Source of the DNA: an uncultured Pseudomonadota bacterium
Lineage (GTDB): Bacteria > Pseudomonadota > Gammaproteobacteria > Steroidobacterales > Steroidobacteraceae
DNA: 51,214 nucleotides
Direction: 5' to 3'
NCBI GenBank assembly: GCA_903884105.1
Contig: CAISDJ010000135.1
Coordinates: 1-51,214, forward strand
Below are positions 37,363 through 45,817 of this stretch, piece by piece. The notes below the pieces were generated by a model. That model saw only the letters and a program-made list of their open reading frames with translations, was not told where the DNA came from and ran no database searches. The position numbers and the translations under genes were made by a program. The stretch's first letter is position 1, and every line of letters starts with the position of its first letter.

Positions 37363-38814
37363 CTATTTGCGCCAGAACGTCGGCGTAATCAACACCAGCA
37401 ACGGGAAAACTTCCAGGCGCCCGAGCAGCATCGCAAGGATGGAGATCCACTTTCCAGGCGTGCTAATGGACGTGAAGTTTGAAGCCACATCACCCAGACC
37501 GGGCCCGACGTTATTCATGCAGGTTGCAATCGCCGAAAACGCAGTGACCTGATCCTCGCCAGTTGCCATGAGCAGCACCATCAGGACGCCGAAGCTGACC
37601 ACATAGACCGCAAAGAAGCCCCAGATGCCGTCGATCACCCGCCACTCAAGGGCCTTGTTGCCGAGTTTCACGGGCATCTCGGCGCTCGGATGGATCAGCT
37701 TGAAGACTTCGCGACCGCCCTGCTTCCAGATCATCAGCCACCGGACCACTTTCATGCCGCCGCCGGTCGAACCTGCGCAGCCCCCGATGAACATCGTCAA
37801 CACCAGGATCAGGGGCAGCGCACCAGGCCACAGTGCGAAATTCTCCGTCGTGAAGCCGGTGCTGGTCTGCACTGAAACCGCATGCACCAGCGACACTCGA
37901 AGTGCTTCCACGGGGGTCGACTTGTAGCCGGACAACCATAGCGTGGCAGTGCAGAGAACCACGCTCGTCGTCAGAATGCCTGCGTAGACCCGCCACTCCG
38001 GATCACGCCAGTAGTCGCCGAGGCGCTTGTGCCGCCACGCAGTGAAATGCAGCGAGAAGTTCATCCCCCCCAGGAACATGAAGAAGACCGCGATCATCTC
38101 GATCGTGGCGCTGTTAAAGTAGGCGAGGCTGGCATCATGGGTCGAGTAGCCCGCGGTCGACAGCACCGCGAAGCTGTGCCCGATGGCATCGAACAAACTC
38201 ATTCCCGCCGCCCAGAAAGCCAGCGCACAGGCGGCGGTTATCGCCACATAGATCAGCCAGAGCGCCTTCGCGGTTTCCGTGATTCTCGGCGTGAGCTTGG
38301 CGTCCTTCACCGGCCCGGGTGTTTCGGCCTTCAGCAGCTGCATGCCGCCGACGCCGAGCATTGGCAGCAGTGCGACAGCCAGCACGACCATGCCGATCCC
38401 GCCGAACCAGCAGATCTGCTGGCGGTAATACAGCACCGATTGCGGCAACGTATCGAGACCGATCAGCACCGTGGCACCCGTTGTCGTGAATCCCGACACG
38501 GCTTCGAAGACTGCATCGGTCAGCGTCATGTCCGGTCGATCGGACAGCACCAGCGGCGCGGCTCCTGCGATGCCAAGCACGACCCAGAACAGCGCGACCA
38601 CCAGGAATCCGTCACGCAGCCGCAGGTCACGGTGACGATCCCGCACCGGCCACCAGATCAATGCGCCCACGGCGAGCAACGCAATGAACGAATCCAGGAA
38701 CGGGGACCAGTTGCCATCATGGAAATAGAGCGAGACAGCCACCGGCGGCAGCATCGTCACGCTGAAGATCATCAGCAACAGCCCCAGGATCCGCTGGACG
38801 ACGGCGAGGTTCAT
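37363..38814 (-). CDS. trkH: Trk potassium uptake protein TrkH
   Basis: 483 residues from the ATG at 38814, the same length as E. coli TrkH. Four pore-loop repeats are visible, e.g. SGFTTTGATVLIGLDTLPQS, STAGYSTHDASLAYFN, TSTGFTTENFALWPG and TCMNNVGPGLGDV. GGCAGSTGGGMKVVR follows the third repeat. It conducts potassium through the inner membrane and is gated by TrkA, encoded 19 bp upstream. Confidence 0.97.
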   Translation of the reverse strand: MNLAVVQRILGLLLMIFSVTMLPPVAVSLYFHDGNWSPFLDSFIALLAVGALIWWPVRDRHRDLRLRDGFLVVALFWVVLGIAGAAPLVLSDRPDMTLTDAVFEAVSGFTTTGATVLIGLDTLPQSVLYYRQQICWFGGIGMVVLAVALLPMLGVGGMQLLKAETPGPVKDAKLTPRITETAKALWLIYVAITAACALAFWAAGMSLFDAIGHSFAVLSTAGYSTHDASLAYFNSATIEMIAVFFMFLGGMNFSLHFTAWRHKRLGDYWRDPEWRVYAGILTTSVVLCTATLWLSGYKSTPVEALRVSLVHAVSVQTSTGFTTENFALWPGALPLILVLTMFIGGCAGSTGGGMKVVRWLMIWKQGGREVFKLIHPSAEMPVKLGNKALEWRVIDGIWGFFAVYVVSFGVLMVLLMATGEDQVTAFSAIATCMNNVGPGLGDVASNFTSISTPGKWISILAMLLGRLEVFPLLVLITPTFWRK

Positions 38815-38833
38815 GCGACAACCCGCTTGTGCA

Positions 38834-40222
38834 TCAGCCGCGCCACCGCTTTGGAACCTCGAACAGACGCTCGACGGCTTCCACATGCCGGCGGTCAGTC
38901 AGGAACATGATGACGTGGTCGTCGCGCTCGATCACGGTGTCGTGATGCGCGATGATCACCTCGTCACCCCTTACCACCGCTCCGATGGTGGCGCCATCCG
39001 GCATTGCGATATCCTCGATCCGCCTGCCGATGACGCGGCTCTCACCCTGGATGCCGTGCGCAATCGCCTCGATGGCCTCCGCTGCACCCCGGCGAAGCGA
39101 ATGCACCCTGACGACATCGCCCCTGCGAACGTGCGCCAGCAGTGAGCCAATCGTGACCATCTGCGGCGACAACGCCACGTCGAGCGGGCCGTTCTCCATC
39201 AGTTCGGCATACGCCGGCCGGTTGATGAGGGCCATGACCTTGTGGCACCCCAGGCGCTTGGCCAGCATGGCCGACAGGATGTTCGCTTCCTCGGAGTTGG
39301 TCAGGCCCACAAACACGTCTGAGGAATCGATGTTCTCCTCAAGCAGCAGTTCTTCATCGGCCGCATCACCGTTCAGCACGATGGTATTCGAGAGCTGCTC
39401 CGATATCTGGCGAGCGCGCTTGAAATCACGCTCAATCAGCTTGACCTGGTGCTCTTTCTCGAGCAGTTGCGCCAAGCGGAAACCGATGTGGCCGCCGCCG
39501 GCTATGACCACCCGCCGTACCGGATCCTCCAGCCGCTGCATTTCATTCATCACCAGACGGATGTCCTTGCGTGCCGCCAGGAAGAACACCTCGTCGCCGT
39601 GCTCAATGACCGTCTTGCCTTCCGGCTTGATGCTCTGACCTCCGCGATAAATGGCGGCAACTCGCGCATCGGTTCCCGGGATGTGCTCACGCAGCGCTGA
39701 CAGGTTCTGTCCAACCAGCAGACCACCCTTCAGGGCACGCGTACCGACGAGTCGGACTCTGCCGTCTGCAAAGTCCAACACCTGGAGAGCGCCGGGATAG
39801 CGAATGAGGCGGGCTACATGCTCAGTCACCAGCTGTTCGGGGCTGATGGTGACATCGACCGCAAAGGCGCGATCCTCGTCCGTGAAGAGCCCGGAATGCT
39901 TGATGTAGTCGCCGGACCGGATGCGAGCAATGCGCGTGGCATCCTTGTTGAACAGCTTCCAGACGACCTGGCAGGCGACCATGTTCACTTCATCGCTGTT
40001 GGTCAGCGCGATGATGACGTCCGCGTCCTTGGCTCCCGCGGCGCTGAGTGTGCCCGGATACGCTGCATTGCCGACGACGGTGCGGATGTCCAGACGGTCC
40101 TGCAGGTCGCGCAGAAGCTCCTCATTCTGGTCAATGACTGTGACTTCGTTGGCTTCCTCGCGAGCGAGATGATGAGCCGCCGTCTTGCCGACCTGACCAG
40201 CGCCGAGAATGATGATTTTCAC
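38834..40222 (-). CDS. trkA: Trk system potassium transporter TrkA
   Basis: 462 residues with two RCK units. The first NAD-binding motif is MKIIILGAGQVGKTAAHHLA, the second VVIAGGGHIGFRLAQLLEK; each is followed by a TrkA_C domain. A cytosolic regulator that gates TrkH in response to nucleotides. It directly precedes trkH, forming a trkAH pair. Confidence 0.97.
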   Translation of the reverse strand: MKIIILGAGQVGKTAAHHLAREEANEVTVIDQNEELLRDLQDRLDIRTVVGNAAYPGTLSAAGAKDADVIIALTNSDEVNMVACQVVWKLFNKDATRIARIRSGDYIKHSGLFTDEDRAFAVDVTISPEQLVTEHVARLIRYPGALQVLDFADGRVRLVGTRALKGGLLVGQNLSALREHIPGTDARVAAIYRGGQSIKPEGKTVIEHGDEVFFLAARKDIRLVMNEMQRLEDPVRRVVIAGGGHIGFRLAQLLEKEHQVKLIERDFKRARQISEQLSNTIVLNGDAADEELLLEENIDSSDVFVGLTNSEEANILSAMLAKRLGCHKVMALINRPAYAELMENGPLDVALSPQMVTIGSLLAHVRRGDVVRVHSLRRGAAEAIEAIAHGIQGESRVIGRRIEDIAMPDGATIGAVVRGDEVIIAHHDTVIERDDHVIMFLTDRRHVEAVERLFEVPKRWRG

Positions 40223-40259
40223 TGATGCCTGCCTGTAGGGGCCTGCCGTCGTTCTAGTC

Positions 40260-40280
40260 GCCGCCCGCTGAAAGGGCGGC
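40260..40280. terminator. Hairpin between uvrD and trkA
   Basis: GCCGCCC (40260-40266) and GGGCGGC (40274-40280) pair around GCTGAAA in the 135-bp uvrD-trkA gap. No T tract is seen, so it is a weak terminator candidate for uvrD transcripts. Confidence 0.35.
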
Positions 40281-40357
40281 CTTGTTGCAGCGCATTCTAA
40301 CCCAAGTCGGACAGAACGCGTGGCCGGACCGATCCGGCGTAATCAGGACAGCCCTGT

Positions 40358-42511
40358 TCAGAGGGGTTCCAGGTTGGCATAGGCCAGCATCAGCCATTTG
40401 GCACCCTGCCGTTCAAAGTTCACGTGGACCCGTGCATGGCTGCCCTGTCCCTCGAGCTCAAGGACGATGCCGTCGCCGAACTTGCTATGGCGGACACGCT
40501 GGCCCAGCTTGACGCCCGCTACGGGCTCTTCTTCCATCATGGGCTTCCGCGGAACAAAGACAGGCCGCGACACCTGGATCCGTGGTCGGACCTCCTCCAG
40601 CGTTTCCGCGGGCAGCTCGCGAATGAAGCGCGACGGGGATCCATAGCTGTCTACACCGTGGAGCCTGCGTTGCTCAGCGTAGGTCAGGAACAGCTTCTGC
40701 ATTGCGCGAGTCAGCCCGACGTAACAGAGCCGGCGCTCCTCCTCGAGCCGAGCCGGGTCCGTCGCCGAACGCTGGTGGGGAAACAGGCCCTCCTCGAGTC
40801 CGCAAAGGAATACGAGCGGAAACTCGAGTCCCTTGGCGGAGTGCAGCGTCATCATCTGGACGCTGTCCTCCCATTGATCAGCCTGACCCTCGCCCGACTC
40901 AAGCACCGCGTGTGACAGAAAAGCGGCCAAGGGCGACATGTCGCCCGTCTCCTCCGTGTCGAAGCCGCGCGCCGCAGACACGAGTTCCTCCAGGTTCTCT
41001 ACCCGGGCCTCGCCGCGTTCACCCTTCTCCTTCTGGTGATGCGCGATCACGCCGCTCTGCTCAATGACGCGATCGACCTGGTCATGCAAGGCCATGCCTT
41101 GAGTCTCTTTGTCGAGACGTTCTATCAATGCGAGGAAGGCGTGCAGGCTGGTGCCCGCCTTCGCCCCGAGCCCGGTGATCGTGGCGCCTGCCGCCTGCCA
41201 AAGCGGACAGGCATTCGCGCGAGCGTAGTCGCGGATCGTGTCGAGGGTCTTGTTGCCGATGCCCCGCGTCGGCAAATTGACCACGCGCTCGAATGAAGCA
41301 TCGTCTGCACGATTGAACATCAAGCGCAGATATGCGAGGGCATCCTTGATTTCCGCCCGCTCGAAGTACCTGAGGCCACCATAGACGCGGTACGGCATGC
41401 GCGCAACGAGCATGGCCTCTTCGAACGCGCGAGACTGCGCATTCGAGCGATAGAGGATCGCGCAGCCCCGGCGGTTGCCGCCTTTGGCCGTCCATTCCCG
41501 GATGCGCTCCACGACAAAGTTCGCTTCATCGCGTTCGTTGTAGGCTGAATACAGCCGGACCGGCTCGCCCTTGTCGCCGCTGGTCCAGAGGTTCTTGCCA
41601 AGGCGACCGCTGTTCTGGGCAATCAGGCCATTGGCTGCGGCCAGGATGTTACCGGTGGAGCGGTAGTTCTGCTCCAGGCGGAACATCTGAACATCCGGAA
41701 AGTCGCGCCGGAACTGGTGCAGGTTCTCGATCTTTGCGCCGCGCCAGCCGTAGATCGACTGGTCGTCGTCGCCAACGACAAACGGAACGCCGGTACTGCC
41801 AGTCACTTCCTTGAGCCACTTGTACTGGACCGTATTGGTGTCCTGGAACTCGTCGACGAGGACGTGGCGAAAGCGGGCGCGGTAATGTGCCGCGAGGTCC
41901 GGATTGTCCCGCCACAACTCATAGACTCGCAGCAGCATTTCCGCAAAGTCGATGACGCCGGCCCGATCAGACGACTCCTGGTAAGCCGCGTAAAGCCGGA
42001 TCAGTTGCTCGCGAGTGGGATCCCCATCCGCCTTCAGGTGCTTGGGTCGCAGCCCCTCGTCCTTCTGCGCGTTGATGAACCAGGTCACCTCCTTCGGCAC
42101 CCAGCGTGCCTCATCGAGATTCAGGCCCTTGATGAGTTTGCGTACTGACCTTTGCTGGTCCTCGGAATCCAGGATCTGGAACGCCTGAGGCAGGCCAGCC
42201 TCGCGCCAATGCATGCGCAACAGCCGATGGGCAATGCCATGGAAGGTCCCGACCCAGAGCGGCGCTGCGGGGAGAGACAGCATGGCTTCAATGCGACTAC
42301 GCATCTCACCCGCCGCCTTGTTCGTGAACGTGACAGCCAGAATGCTGTGTGGCGAGACGTTTTCGACCTGTACCAGCCAAGCGACGCGATGGGTCAGGAC
42401 CCGCGTCTTGCCGCTGCCCGCCCCGGCGAGAACGAGCGTGGGTTTGAGCGGTGCCGCGACTGCCTGGCGTTGAGCATCATTCAGGGAGTCAAGCAGTGGA
42501 GATAGGTCCAT
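40358..42511 (-). CDS. uvrD: DNA helicase II UvrD
   Basis: 717 residues, a superfamily 1A helicase. MDLSPLLDSLNDAQRQAVAA matches the start of UvrD exactly in placement, so the ATG at 42511 is secure. Motif I is AGAGSGKTRVLTHRVAWL, motif Ia LAVTFTNKAAGEMRSRIE, motif II VDEFQDTNTVQY, motif III GDDDQSIYGWRGA, and motif VI VGLTRAMQKL. The C-terminal tail is a Tudor-like fold. It unwinds DNA 3' to 5' in mismatch and nucleotide excision repair. The structured repeat element begins 3 bp before the start codon. Confidence 0.98.
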   Translation of the reverse strand: MDLSPLLDSLNDAQRQAVAAPLKPTLVLAGAGSGKTRVLTHRVAWLVQVENVSPHSILAVTFTNKAAGEMRSRIEAMLSLPAAPLWVGTFHGIAHRLLRMHWREAGLPQAFQILDSEDQQRSVRKLIKGLNLDEARWVPKEVTWFINAQKDEGLRPKHLKADGDPTREQLIRLYAAYQESSDRAGVIDFAEMLLRVYELWRDNPDLAAHYRARFRHVLVDEFQDTNTVQYKWLKEVTGSTGVPFVVGDDDQSIYGWRGAKIENLHQFRRDFPDVQMFRLEQNYRSTGNILAAANGLIAQNSGRLGKNLWTSGDKGEPVRLYSAYNERDEANFVVERIREWTAKGGNRRGCAILYRSNAQSRAFEEAMLVARMPYRVYGGLRYFERAEIKDALAYLRLMFNRADDASFERVVNLPTRGIGNKTLDTIRDYARANACPLWQAAGATITGLGAKAGTSLHAFLALIERLDKETQGMALHDQVDRVIEQSGVIAHHQKEKGERGEARVENLEELVSAARGFDTEETGDMSPLAAFLSHAVLESGEGQADQWEDSVQMMTLHSAKGLEFPLVFLCGLEEGLFPHQRSATDPARLEEERRLCYVGLTRAMQKLFLTYAEQRRLHGVDSYGSPSRFIRELPAETLEEVRPRIQVSRPVFVPRKPMMEEEPVAGVKLGQRVRHSKFGDGIVLELEGQGSHARVHVNFERQGAKWLMLAYANLEPL

Positions 42512-42554
42512 GCGCTAGGGAACCTCTGCGCAGGTTTCACGGCCGCGACGGCGA

Positions 42555-42639
42555 GCCATTTCGTGCAGAGCGAGGCGCCACGAACGCCGTGTACCTGATG
42601 TACTCAAGGGAGGAGCAACGCTGCCATGAACGAAATGGC
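42555..42639. repeat. Imperfect hairpin A inside the MITE-like element
   Basis: GCCATTTCGT (42555-42564) pairs perfectly with ACGAAATGGC (42630-42639). At the apex GTAC (42591-42594) and GTAC (42600-42603) pair around CTGAT, and both dyads share the centre 42597. The middle of the arms pairs poorly. Confidence 0.7.
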
Positions 42640-42676
42640 AGCCGTTCCGATCAAAGTATGGATAGTCATTCAATGG

Positions 42677-42776
42677 GTTGCGCCTCTAATCCTCTGCAGC
42701 GTCGTTACGGACCTTGTCCATATTCCCAACATGGACTGCGGCCCGATGCCTCGCAGCAGAGGATTGGAGACGCAAC
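42677..42776. repeat. 100-bp imperfect hairpin B inside the MITE-like element
   Basis: The 21-base arms 42677-42697 and 42756-42776 are reverse complements with two mismatches (left arm begins GTTGCGCCTCTAATCC). The apex is GTCCAT (42716-42721) and ATGGAC (42731-42736) around a 9-base loop, and the centres agree within a base. It could fold as a long stem in DNA or RNA. Confidence 0.75.
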
Positions 42777-42892
42777 GGTCGCGAAACCCGTGCAGAGGTT
42801 CCCTAGGTCCGATGTGGGGGCGCGATTGTAGCGCAGATGGGCGTTCCGTCCTCTGGTACGCTTACGTGCAACCGCGTGTTGAGGATCCGGTT

Positions 42893-43648
42893 TTGAAAAC
42901 AGCTCTCACCCATACGGGCGCCGTACTCATAGTTACTGCGTTGGCTACGGTTGCTGGTTGCCAGCGTGATGAGAACGTACCGGAAACGGCCGCGCTGCCG
43001 GCGGCAGGCAATTCGGGGCCGGCCAGCGCAGCAGCGGCTCCTGGCGACACGGAATCCAGCCTGGCGATCAAGCGCGGCACCATTGCCTTGACCGCGGACA
43101 CCCGGGTACTGCGCTTTTGCGGCCAGAGTGAGGACATCTGGCTTGCGCAACAGGATGACCAGACGCTCGATGAGACCTACGCCAAGTTGGCAGGAGAACC
43201 CGGAACCCCGCTCTTCGTGGAAATCCGTGGCAATCGAGTTGCTTCACCTCCCGGGACCTCCATCCCCGCTTCCTTCAAGCACGCCTTTGTCCTTGAAGAG
43301 CTCCTGTATGCGGGCGTGCCAGCGGAGGGAATCGGGTGTCCGGCGACGGCCCCGGCGTACCATGCCCTCGCTCGCGGCAACGAACCGTTCTGGTCCGTCG
43401 AGATCGGCAGCGATCAGCTCTTGCTGCGACAGGCGAGCTCACCTACTCCCTCCAAGTATGCGTTACAGGAAACCCAGGATGCCGAGGGGTCAGTAACGTA
43501 TCGTGGCACCAGCGGCGACAAGGCCCTGGAGATCACGATCATGGGTAGCACTTGCGGTGACTCCATGTCCGGTGAGTATTTTGCGTATACGGCAGAGTTG
43601 ACCCTGGACGGCCGCAGTCTGCGCGGCTGCGCGAGGATCGGCGAATAG
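42893..43648 (+). CDS. COG3650-type lipoprotein
   Basis: 251 residues from a TTG start at 42893, chosen because GAGGA (42881-42885) is 7 bases upstream and the product begins with a signal peptide and lipobox (VTALATVAGC). The frame is open to an ATG at 42626 inside the MITE-like element, but that long form would bury the signal peptide. The C-terminal part has the GNEPFWSVEIG motif and SVTYRGTSGDKALEITIMGS with paired cysteines, as in COG3650 proteins; the middle resembles an NlpE-like OB domain (FVLEELLYAG). Function unknown, envelope location likely. Confidence 0.85.
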   Translation: MKTALTHTGAVLIVTALATVAGCQRDENVPETAALPAAGNSGPASAAAAPGDTESSLAIKRGTIALTADTRVLRFCGQSEDIWLAQQDDQTLDETYAKLAGEPGTPLFVEIRGNRVASPPGTSIPASFKHAFVLEELLYAGVPAEGIGCPATAPAYHALARGNEPFWSVEIGSDQLLLRQASSPTPSKYALQETQDAEGSVTYRGTSGDKALEITIMGSTCGDSMSGEYFAYTAELTLDGRSLRGCARIGE

Positions 43649-43653
43649 ACGGG

Positions 43654-44835
43654 CTACTTGAACGACAAGTGTCGCCTCTGCGGCGCGGGATCCAGCACCC
43701 TGAGGACCAGGCCCGCGCCCAACGCCAGCAGCGGATCCGTTATGGATGCAGACTGGTGGGGTTGCCACATCTGCAGCAGTTCAACGACAAGGACACCACC
43801 GACCACCGCAGCCACAGCGAAATCCATCGGGATGCCCGCTTCCTTGAGCAGCCAGATCAGCGCGCAGCAGAAGAACAGGAAGGCGAGCAGTCCGCGGGGA
43901 TCAATGGGCATGCCGGTTTCGATCCAGCCAAGGAAGGGCCACAGGTCGAATTCGCCCGGCGAACCGGTGAATATGAAGGGAGCGAGCCTTTCGAAGAGAA
44001 AGACCGCGCCCACGGCGCTGAACATCATGAGGCGACGCGGCAGTGCGGACAGCCGGTTGACGACCACCAGCGCGGGGAGCAACAGGAGCAGTGCCAGCAG
44101 CTCGGACGGTACAAACACCTGGCCGGCCAGCAACAGTCGTCCGACCAGCGCTGCTGCAATCAGGCCAAGCAAGGTTTCGATGCCGCCTTGCCGCGATGCG
44201 AGTGTCAATCCGGCCTGCGCGACGACTAGCCAGCAAGCCAGGTATCCGAGCGTTGCCGCAACTTCGAAATGCGGCGCAAACAGCGGGCCGAGTGCCAGTT
44301 TGATCTTTGCCAGAGAGATCTGCGGTACGAAGGGTGCAAAGCGCCATCCCATCCATAGCAGGATCACGACGAGTGCGGATCGATCGTCGCGATTTCCCCC
44401 GACCGTGGGCATCGGAATGAGCCGGCTGATGAAGCGCCAGGCGAATCCTGCCGCCGTCCCCGCGAGCGTTCCAAGCGTGTTGAGGGTCAGGTCCGTGAGG
44501 CTGGGCACCCGCGGCGAGATGAAAATCTGGGCCACTTCGATGACCAGCGAAAGCGAGGCGCCGAGAGCCACCACCAACAGTGCAACCAGCAGGCGTTGCC
44601 TGCCAGATTCGAACCACAGGAACAGGCAGAAACCGAGTGGAATATAGAGGAGGACGTTGGAGACGCGGTCGCCGCGCCCCGCCCGCGCCCATGACAGTTC
44701 ATGCAAGGCTGCGAGGAGCCCGCCACTGATGGTATCCGGCTTGAAGTTGAAGGGATAAAGCGACCCGTACGCGATCAGCGCTACAACGATGAGCAGCAGC
44801 CACGGGATCAGGGTCTTGGAGCGCGCCGGCTTCAT
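43654..44835 (-). CDS. VanZ-family membrane protein with two VanZ-like domains
   Basis: 393 residues, about ten membrane segments. The N-terminal third (about 10-135) is VanZ-like: YGSLYPFNFKPD, DRVSNVLLYIPLGFCLFL, SLVIEVAQIF and PSLTDLTLNTLGTLAGTAAG. The C-terminal 100 residues repeat the pattern (FFCCALIWLLKEAG, VVELLQMWQPHQSASITDPL). Single VanZ proteins are about 120-180 residues. It is the last gene downstream of the haem A synthesis genes (34 bp after ctaB). Function unknown; VanZ gives teicoplanin resistance in Gram-positives, but that role is not implied here. Confidence 0.85.
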   Translation of the reverse strand: MKPARSKTLIPWLLLIVVALIAYGSLYPFNFKPDTISGGLLAALHELSWARAGRGDRVSNVLLYIPLGFCLFLWFESGRQRLLVALLVVALGASLSLVIEVAQIFISPRVPSLTDLTLNTLGTLAGTAAGFAWRFISRLIPMPTVGGNRDDRSALVVILLWMGWRFAPFVPQISLAKIKLALGPLFAPHFEVAATLGYLACWLVVAQAGLTLASRQGGIETLLGLIAAALVGRLLLAGQVFVPSELLALLLLLPALVVVNRLSALPRRLMMFSAVGAVFLFERLAPFIFTGSPGEFDLWPFLGWIETGMPIDPRGLLAFLFFCCALIWLLKEAGIPMDFAVAAVVGGVLVVELLQMWQPHQSASITDPLLALGAGLVLRVLDPAPQRRHLSFK

Positions 44836-44869
44836 CGTGCCGAAGATACCCGAATTCGAGGTGACTTCC

Positions 44870-45793
44870 TCAGAAGCGAATCATCACGTAGTGGTCGACG
44901 AGCAGCACCGTGAACAGCACGGCGAGATAGGTGATGGAGAAGCCGAACGTCTTCATCGGCAGCAGCTCGGTCGGCCTCGTGAGGAGCGCCAGCGCGTAGT
45001 AGATGAAGGCGCCACCCAGCAGGACTGCGCCGGCCAGGTAGATGAGGCCGCTCATGCCCGTGAGGTATGGCAGCATCGTGACGAGCACCAGGAGGATGGT
45101 ATACAGCAGGATGTGCAGGCGGGTGAACTCCACGCTGTAGACCACCGGCAGCATGGGAATACCGGCCTTGGCATACTCGTCGCGGCGCGCTATCGCGAGT
45201 GCCCAGAAGTGGGGCGGCGTCCACGTGAAGATGATGAGGAACAACAGCAGGGAATACGGATCGACGTGGTTCGTGACCGCGACCCATCCGAGGACAGGAG
45301 GGGCTGCCCCCGCCGCCCCGCCAATAACGATGTTCTGCGGAGTCGCATGCTTGAGCCACAATGTGTAGATGATTGCGTAGCCGATCAACGAGCAGAATGT
45401 CAGGATCGCCGTCAGCCAGTTGACCAGGCCGACTAGCACGACAACCGACAGCACGGCGAGTGTGCATGCGTAAGCCAGCGCGCGCCGCTCCGATAGATGG
45501 CCTGACGGAATCGGCCTGAAGCGCGTCCGTGACATCTGGATGTCGAAGCGGCGGTCGAGCACATGATTGATGGCTGCCGCCGCAGATGCCGCAAGTCCAA
45601 TGCCTAGCGTGCCGAAGACGAGGGCATTGAAGGGAGGCAAGGCCGGTGTCGCGAGCAGCATGCCTACAACGGCGGTGAACACGATCAGGAGCACCACGCG
45701 CGGCTTGCCAAGCTCGTAGTAGTCCCGCCAGGTTGCAGTACGTGTCACGGGTTGAAGGGGGCTGGCAAGCGGCAATTCTGTCTCGGTCGGCAT
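44870..45793 (-). CDS. ctaB: Protohaem IX farnesyltransferase (haem O synthase)
   Basis: 307 residues, UbiA superfamily, nine membrane segments. YYELGKPRVVLLIVFTAVVG, the Asp-rich motif NHVLDRRFDIQMSRTRFRPI, and TPPHFWALAIARRDEYAKAG are family motifs. It adds farnesyl diphosphate to haem b to give haem O for terminal oxidases. It sits in the order SURF1, Sco-like, ctaA, ctaB, with gaps of 9-35 bp, so the set is probably one transcript. Confidence 0.97.
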   Translation of the reverse strand: MPTETELPLASPLQPVTRTATWRDYYELGKPRVVLLIVFTAVVGMLLATPALPPFNALVFGTLGIGLAASAAAAINHVLDRRFDIQMSRTRFRPIPSGHLSERRALAYACTLAVLSVVVLVGLVNWLTAILTFCSLIGYAIIYTLWLKHATPQNIVIGGAAGAAPPVLGWVAVTNHVDPYSLLLFLIIFTWTPPHFWALAIARRDEYAKAGIPMLPVVYSVEFTRLHILLYTILLVLVTMLPYLTGMSGLIYLAGAVLLGGAFIYYALALLTRPTELLPMKTFGFSITYLAVLFTVLLVDHYVMIRF

Positions 45794-45817
45794 GAAGGGA
45801 GTGCAGTGGCCGGGAGT

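Larger units (their letters stand above)
42515..42806. mobile_element. MITE-like element with 24-bp terminal inverted repeats
   Basis: The left end (42515-42538) and the reverse complement of the right end (42783-42806) both read CTAGGGAACCTCTGC, then six further bases GGTTTC after a short variable stretch. Only about two of 24 positions differ. The outermost CTAG may be a 4-bp target duplication, which would make the element 42519-42802 (284 bp). Inside are two long imperfect hairpins centred at about 42597 and 42726. There is no transposase frame. It fills nearly the whole 381-bp gap between uvrD and the lipoprotein gene. The size, ends and lack of coding match a miniature inverted-repeat transposable element; the parent family is not identified. 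Confidence 0.8.

Noticed and set aside
42677-42776. Hairpin B as an integron attC site
   Set aside because: Starts GTTG and ends CAAC, whereas attC starts RYYYAAC and ends GTTRRRY; no integrase or cassette array is present.
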